From Clostridiales bacterium (GTDB lineage Bacteria > Bacillota > Clostridia > Christensenellales > Aristaeellaceae): a DNA stretch of 33,178 nucleotides. Positions within the stretch are counted from its first letter, which is position 1. The number at the start of each line of letters is the position of its first letter. This document shows, piece by piece, positions 29,276 to 33,178 of this stretch. Both the position numbers and the translations under genes were made by a program. The DNA lies in the NCBI GenBank assembly GCA_004557125.1, contig SFET01000033.1:1-33178 (forward strand), written 5' to 3'. The notes under the pieces are model-generated. The model was not told the origin of the DNA. It did not search any database and saw only the letters and a program-made list of their open reading frames with translations.

Positions 29276-31366
29276 ATGCGTTTTTCCAAAGCGGTCGTCA
29301 AGTGCCGCATTCCCATACTGATCGTTGCGCTGATCTTGATGGTTCCGTCCGTGATGGGCATGGCGGCGACGCGGATCAATTACGATATGCTGAACTACCT
29401 GCCTGACGACATGGACACGGTCATCGGCCAGAATGCGCTGTTGGAGGATTTCGGCAAGGGCGCGTTCTCCTTCGTGATCGTGGAGGATATGCCGCTCAAG
29501 GACGTGGCCGCGCTGAAGGCGCGGATCGAGGAAGCGGATCACGTGGAGTCGGTCATCTGGTACGACTCCTTCGCCGATCTCTCCATCCCCATGGAGCTGC
29601 TGCCGGACAAGATCTACAACGCCTTCAACTCCGGCGACGCCACGATGATGGCTGTGTTCTTCGACACCTCCACCTCCGCGGACGAGACCATGGACGCCAT
29701 TCGGGACATCCGCGCGGTGGCGGGCAAACAGTGCTTCGTCTCCGGCATGTCCGCGCTGGTCACGGACCTGAAGGATCTATGCGAACAGGAGGAACCCATC
29801 TATGTCGGCATCGCGGTCGTGCTGGCCTGCGCGGCGATGATGCTCTTCCTGGACGGCTGGCTGGTGCCCTTCGTGTTCCTGGCGAGCATTGGCATGGCGA
29901 TCCTGTTAAACCTGGGCACCAATTACTTCCTGGGAGAGATTTCCTATATCACGAAGGCACTGTCCGCCGTGCTGCAGCTGGCGGTGACGATGGACTACTC
30001 CATCTTCCTCTGGCATAGCTACAACGAGCAGCGCGAGCGCCTCGCCGACAACAAGGAGGCCATGGCCGCGGCCATCCACGAGACGCTGACCTCCGTGGTG
30101 GGCAGCTCCATCACCACCATCGCAGGCTTCGCGGCGCTGTGCTTCATGAGTTTCACGCTGGGCCGAGACCTGGGCCTGGTCATGGCCAAAGGCGTGCTGC
30201 TGGGCGTGATCGGTTGCGTGACCATCCTGCCCGCGCTGATCCTGGTGTTCGACAAGCCGCTGCAAAAGACGAAGCACCGCTCCATCATCCCCAGCATGGA
30301 CGGCTTCGCCAAGGGCGTGACCAAGGTATTTCCGATCTTCCTGATCGTCTTCGTCCTGCTGGTCTATCCCGCCTGGTACGGCTACGACCAGACCAACGGC
30401 GAGGTCTACTACGACCTGGGCGAGTGCCTGCCGGAGGACATGGAGTACGTCATCGCCAACAGCAAATTGAGTGAGCTGTTTGACGTGGCGTCCACCCACA
30501 TGCTGCTGGTGGACGCGCATCTGCCCGCAAAGACCGTCTGCGCAATGACCGACGAGATGGAGCAGGTGGACGGCGTGAAGTACGTGCTGGGGCTGGAATC
30601 GATCGTCGGCGCGGAGATCCCCGAGGCCATGATTCCCGCATCCATCAAGGAAATCCTGAAGTCTGACCGCTGGGAGCTGCTGCTGATCAACTCCGAATAC
30701 AAGGTCGCCAGCGATGCGGTGAACGACCAGCTCGACCAGCTCACCGCCATCCTCAAAAAGTACGATGAGACCGGCATGCTCATCGGCGAGGCACCCTGCA
30801 CCAAGGATATGATCGAGACCACCGACCACGACTTCCAGGTGGTCAATGCGGTCTCCATCCTGGCGATCTTCGTGATCATCGCGCTGGTGGAGAAGAGCCT
30901 GTTGCTGCCGTTCATCCTGATCTCGGTCATCGAGCTGGCGATCTTCATCAACCTGGGGCTGCCCCACTACCTGGGCCAGTCGCTGCCGTTCATCGCGCCG
31001 ATCTGCATCTCGACCATCCAGCTGGGCGCGACGGTGGACTACGCCATCCTGATGACCACCCGCTACAAGGCCGAGCGCGCCTCCGGGAAGTCCAAGCGGG
31101 ACGCCGTATCTATCGCCCTGAGCACCTCCACGCCGTCGATCATCGTCAGCGGCATGGGCCTGTTCGCCGCGACCTTCGGCGTGGCCGTCTACTCGGACAT
31201 CGACATCATCAGCTCCATGTGCATGCTGATGGCCCGCGGCGCGATCGTGAGCATGCTGTGCGTGCTGCTGATCCTGCCCGCGCTGCTGATGCTCTGCGAC
31301 GGATTGATTCGCCACACCACGCTGGGTATGAAAGTGAAAGCTGAAAAGGAGGTTGAATCTCTATGA
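29276..31366 (+). CDS. MMPL/RND-family transporter
   Basis: 696 residues built from two similar halves. Each half has one N-terminal membrane helix, a large extracytoplasmic loop (about 30-175 and 370-510), then a five-helix bundle. The second helix bundles carry the family's polar motifs in the membrane, AVTMDYSIFLWHSYNEQRE and GATVDYAILMTTRYKAERA, with the paired Asp-Tyr thought to carry protons. MMPL proteins export lipids or hydrophobic compounds, or insert cell-envelope components; the substrate here is unknown. An AAGGGAGG ribosome binding site precedes the ATG. Its stop overlaps the start of the secreted repeat protein (ATGA), indicating a joint function, as for MMPL genes paired with heptad-repeat envelope proteins in Firmicutes. 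Confidence 0.92.
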   Translation: MRFSKAVVKCRIPILIVALILMVPSVMGMAATRINYDMLNYLPDDMDTVIGQNALLEDFGKGAFSFVIVEDMPLKDVAALKARIEEADHVESVIWYDSFADLSIPMELLPDKIYNAFNSGDATMMAVFFDTSTSADETMDAIRDIRAVAGKQCFVSGMSALVTDLKDLCEQEEPIYVGIAVVLACAAMMLFLDGWLVPFVFLASIGMAILLNLGTNYFLGEISYITKALSAVLQLAVTMDYSIFLWHSYNEQRERLADNKEAMAAAIHETLTSVVGSSITTIAGFAALCFMSFTLGRDLGLVMAKGVLLGVIGCVTILPALILVFDKPLQKTKHRSIIPSMDGFAKGVTKVFPIFLIVFVLLVYPAWYGYDQTNGEVYYDLGECLPEDMEYVIANSKLSELFDVASTHMLLVDAHLPAKTVCAMTDEMEQVDGVKYVLGLESIVGAEIPEAMIPASIKEILKSDRWELLLINSEYKVASDAVNDQLDQLTAILKKYDETGMLIGEAPCTKDMIETTDHDFQVVNAVSILAIFVIIALVEKSLLLPFILISVIELAIFINLGLPHYLGQSLPFIAPICISTIQLGATVDYAILMTTRYKAERASGKSKRDAVSIALSTSTPSIIVSGMGLFAATFGVAVYSDIDIISSMCMLMARGAIVSMLCVLLILPALLMLCDGLIRHTTLGMKVKAEKEVESL

Positions 31367-33178
31367 AAAAGCGTATTCTGGCCGCCGTCGTCGCCGCGGC
31401 GATGCTGCTGACCGCGGTGCTCCCCTGTGCGCTGGCGGAGCGCGAGGATAAAAAGGAAATGGTCTATGTGCTGGCGGACGCGACCGGCGAAGTCAATGAA
31501 ATCATCGTCAGCGAGCATTTGTACAACCGCGACAAGGAGGCGCAGCTTCGCGACGTCAGCCGCCTGACGGACATCGAGAACGTCGGCGAGGACATGACCT
31601 TCACCACCGACGGCGACGCCATCCTCTGGAACGCCAACGGCAACGACGTCCGCTACGAGGGCGTCTCCACGGAGCCGCTGCCCGTAGACGTGCGCATCAC
31701 CTACACGCTGGACGGCGCGGAGATCGCGCCCGAAGATCTGAAGGGCAAGAGCGGCCATCTGGTCATGCACATCGACTATTCCTCCAAGCGGACGGAGACG
31801 GTCAAGATCGGCGGCGAGAATGTCGAAATGCCCCTGCCCTTCCTGATGGCCACGGTGCTGCTGGCCGACGAGGACGTGTACAGCAACATCGAGGTCACCA
31901 ACGGCCACATCGTGGACGCGGGCAACTTCACGATGGTCCTGTGCTACGGCCTGCCGGGCGTCAGCGAGGCCCTCAAGCTGGAGGACATCGAAGACCTCGA
32001 CCTGGACATCCCCACGTCCGCGGAGATCCACGCGGACGTGACGGACTTCAGCACCTCCGGAACCTACACCCTCGCCACCAATTCCATCTTCCAGGAGGAG
32101 GACGGCGAGCTGTCGCTGGATCTGGACGTCGACGAGCTGTCCGAGGATCTGAACGACGCGATCACCCAGCTGCTGGACGGCGTCGCCGAGCTGACGGACG
32201 GCATGGGCGAGCTCAAGGACGGCGTGGACGAACTCGCCGACGGCGTGGATAAACTGGCAGACGGCGCAGGCGAACTCAACGACGGCGCGGGCGAGCTGTC
32301 CGACGGTCTGGACGAGATCGATTCCAACAGCGACGACCTCGTGGACGCCGCGGCGCAGATTCTGCAGACCGTGCTGGACACGGCAAACGATTCGCTGGCC
32401 GAGTCGAAATCGGATTTCGATAAATTGGACATCGAGCTGAGAACGCTGACCGTAGAGAACTACGGCGAGGAGATCGAGCGCCTGGAGCGCGAGCTGCTGG
32501 CGAATGTGGAGGACTACATCTACGAACAGGCGGACAGGACGCTGAAGAGCAAGGTAAACGCCGCCGTGTATGCGGAGGTCGTCTCCCAGGTGCAGCAGGC
32601 GGCGCGCGAAAAGGTCGAAGCGCAGGTCATCGCGGTCGTGGAGGCCGAGGTTCGCAAGCAGGTGGAAGCAGGTGCATCGGAGCTGGTCGCTTCCAAGGTG
32701 TTGGAGGGCGTGCGGGCGAAGGTTCGTCAGCAGGTGGAAGCCGCTGTGGAAGCACAGGTGCGCTCCGCCGTGGAAGCTGCAGCGCGCCAGAGGGTAGAGG
32801 CCGCTGTGCGCAATCCCGATGAAGCGACGCTGAACGCCCAGATCGAGCAGCAGATGCAGTCCGCAGCGATTCAGGCGGAAATCGAAGCAAATGTCCGGCA
32901 GCAGATGCAGTCGGAGTCTGTACAGGCCATGATCGACGCGCAGATGGAGCAGAGCGTCCGGGAAAAGGTGGAGGCGGCGTACAGCGCGCAGATTCGCGAA
33001 CAGGTCGCGGCCGGCGTCCAGGAGGCGGTCACAGCCGAGGTGCGCGCCGCTGTCGAAGCGGAGATCCGCAGGGAAATCGAGGCCGCGCTGACGCAGCCTG
33101 ATCCGACGAAAACGCCCGAACCGACGAACGCTCCTGAACCTACCGACGCGCCTGAACCCTCGGAGGCTCCCGAGCCCA
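31363..33178 (+). CDS. Secreted heptad-repeat and coiled-coil envelope protein (partial)
   Basis: 605 codons are visible and the gene continues past the right edge. A signal peptide is clear: KKR, a hydrophobic core (AAVVAAAMLLTAVLP), then ALA before residue 26. Residues 30-265 form a beta-rich domain. Residues about 269-316 hold seven consecutive xxxLxxG heptads (LTDGMGELKDGVDELADGV and so on), known from YhgE/Pip-like and MMPL-associated proteins. Residues 400-577 are a long Val/Glu/Gln/Ala coiled coil with repeated VRQQVEA-like units. The last visible part is a PEPT/APEP repeat, like wall-spanning linkers. A C-terminal membrane anchor is expected beyond the window. It overlaps the MMPL gene as ATGA, with AAAGGAGG 10 bases upstream, so it is probably an extracytoplasmic partner of the transporter. 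Confidence 0.85.
   Translation, partial: MKKRILAAVVAAAMLLTAVLPCALAEREDKKEMVYVLADATGEVNEIIVSEHLYNRDKEAQLRDVSRLTDIENVGEDMTFTTDGDAILWNANGNDVRYEGVSTEPLPVDVRITYTLDGAEIAPEDLKGKSGHLVMHIDYSSKRTETVKIGGENVEMPLPFLMATVLLADEDVYSNIEVTNGHIVDAGNFTMVLCYGLPGVSEALKLEDIEDLDLDIPTSAEIHADVTDFSTSGTYTLATNSIFQEEDGELSLDLDVDELSEDLNDAITQLLDGVAELTDGMGELKDGVDELADGVDKLADGAGELNDGAGELSDGLDEIDSNSDDLVDAAAQILQTVLDTANDSLAESKSDFDKLDIELRTLTVENYGEEIERLERELLANVEDYIYEQADRTLKSKVNAAVYAEVVSQVQQAAREKVEAQVIAVVEAEVRKQVEAGASELVASKVLEGVRAKVRQQVEAAVEAQVRSAVEAAARQRVEAAVRNPDEATLNAQIEQQMQSAAIQAEIEANVRQQMQSESVQAMIDAQMEQSVREKVEAAYSAQIREQVAAGVQEAVTAEVRAAVEAEIRREIEAALTQPDPTKTPEPTNAPEPTDAPEPSEAPEP
32170..32311 (+). repeat. Tandem 21-base coding repeats (xxxLxxG heptads)
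   Basis: Seven in-frame heptads of the form xxxLxxG, mostly with DG at the end of each unit (LLDGVAELTDGMGELKDGV and on). The DNA copies vary at synonymous sites, so the repeat is kept at the protein level. Confidence 0.8.

Overview
The window is GC-rich bacterial chromosome, most probably from an anaerobic Clostridia-type Firmicute. The plsX-acpP-rnc-smc-ftsY order, the Gram-positive style ribosome binding sites, the CCA-encoding tRNA genes and the oxygen-sensitive iron-sulfur enzymes all fit this. The order cannot be named from sequence alone.

Layout. 1-2313 is mobile DNA: the start of a group II intron-type reverse transcriptase, then two unrecognised head-to-head ORFs, ending beside a tRNA-Arg(CCG) gene that could be an integration site. 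2821-10536 is housekeeping: plsX, acpP, rnc, smc, ftsY and a NahK-like sugar kinase, closed by an intrinsic terminator. 10720-24614 is a same-strand redox region. It runs: lactate/malate dehydrogenase, hdrB-hdrC-hdrA, flxD-flxC-flxB-flxA, an iron-sulfur subunit and a fumarate reductase-type flavoprotein without membrane anchors, an AspT-like carrier, a [2Fe-2S] protein, a sensory-type [FeFe]-hydrogenase homologue and a SpoIIE/PP2C phosphatase. 24679-25109 is a tRNA operon (Val, Asp, Gly, Cys) with its own promoter and terminator. 25110-27796 is decayed accessory DNA: a probable integrase tail, a Cas4/AddB-like nuclease broken by an amber codon, a small unknown ORF and a UbiB/ABC1 kinase lacking its N-terminus. 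27876-33178 holds a TetR regulator, a DUF308/HdeD membrane protein, an MMPL transporter and a secreted heptad-repeat/coiled-coil protein cut by the window edge.

How the genes could work together. HdrABC and FlxABCD are known as a soluble NADH-oxidising complex thought to bifurcate electrons at the HdrA flavin. Here it is followed directly by a flavoprotein that keeps the fumarate reductase catalytic residues but has Asn at the covalent-FAD histidine position, plus its ferredoxin-like partner. I infer a cytoplasmic NADH- and ferredoxin-linked fumarate (or related acid) reductase. The upstream dehydrogenase has Arg at the lactate/malate specificity position, and the downstream carrier belongs to the aspartate/succinate exchanger type, so a malate-fumarate-succinate branch is plausible. 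The hydrogenase-like sensor and phosphatase may adjust the system to H2 or redox state. The coupling and the substrate are inferences.
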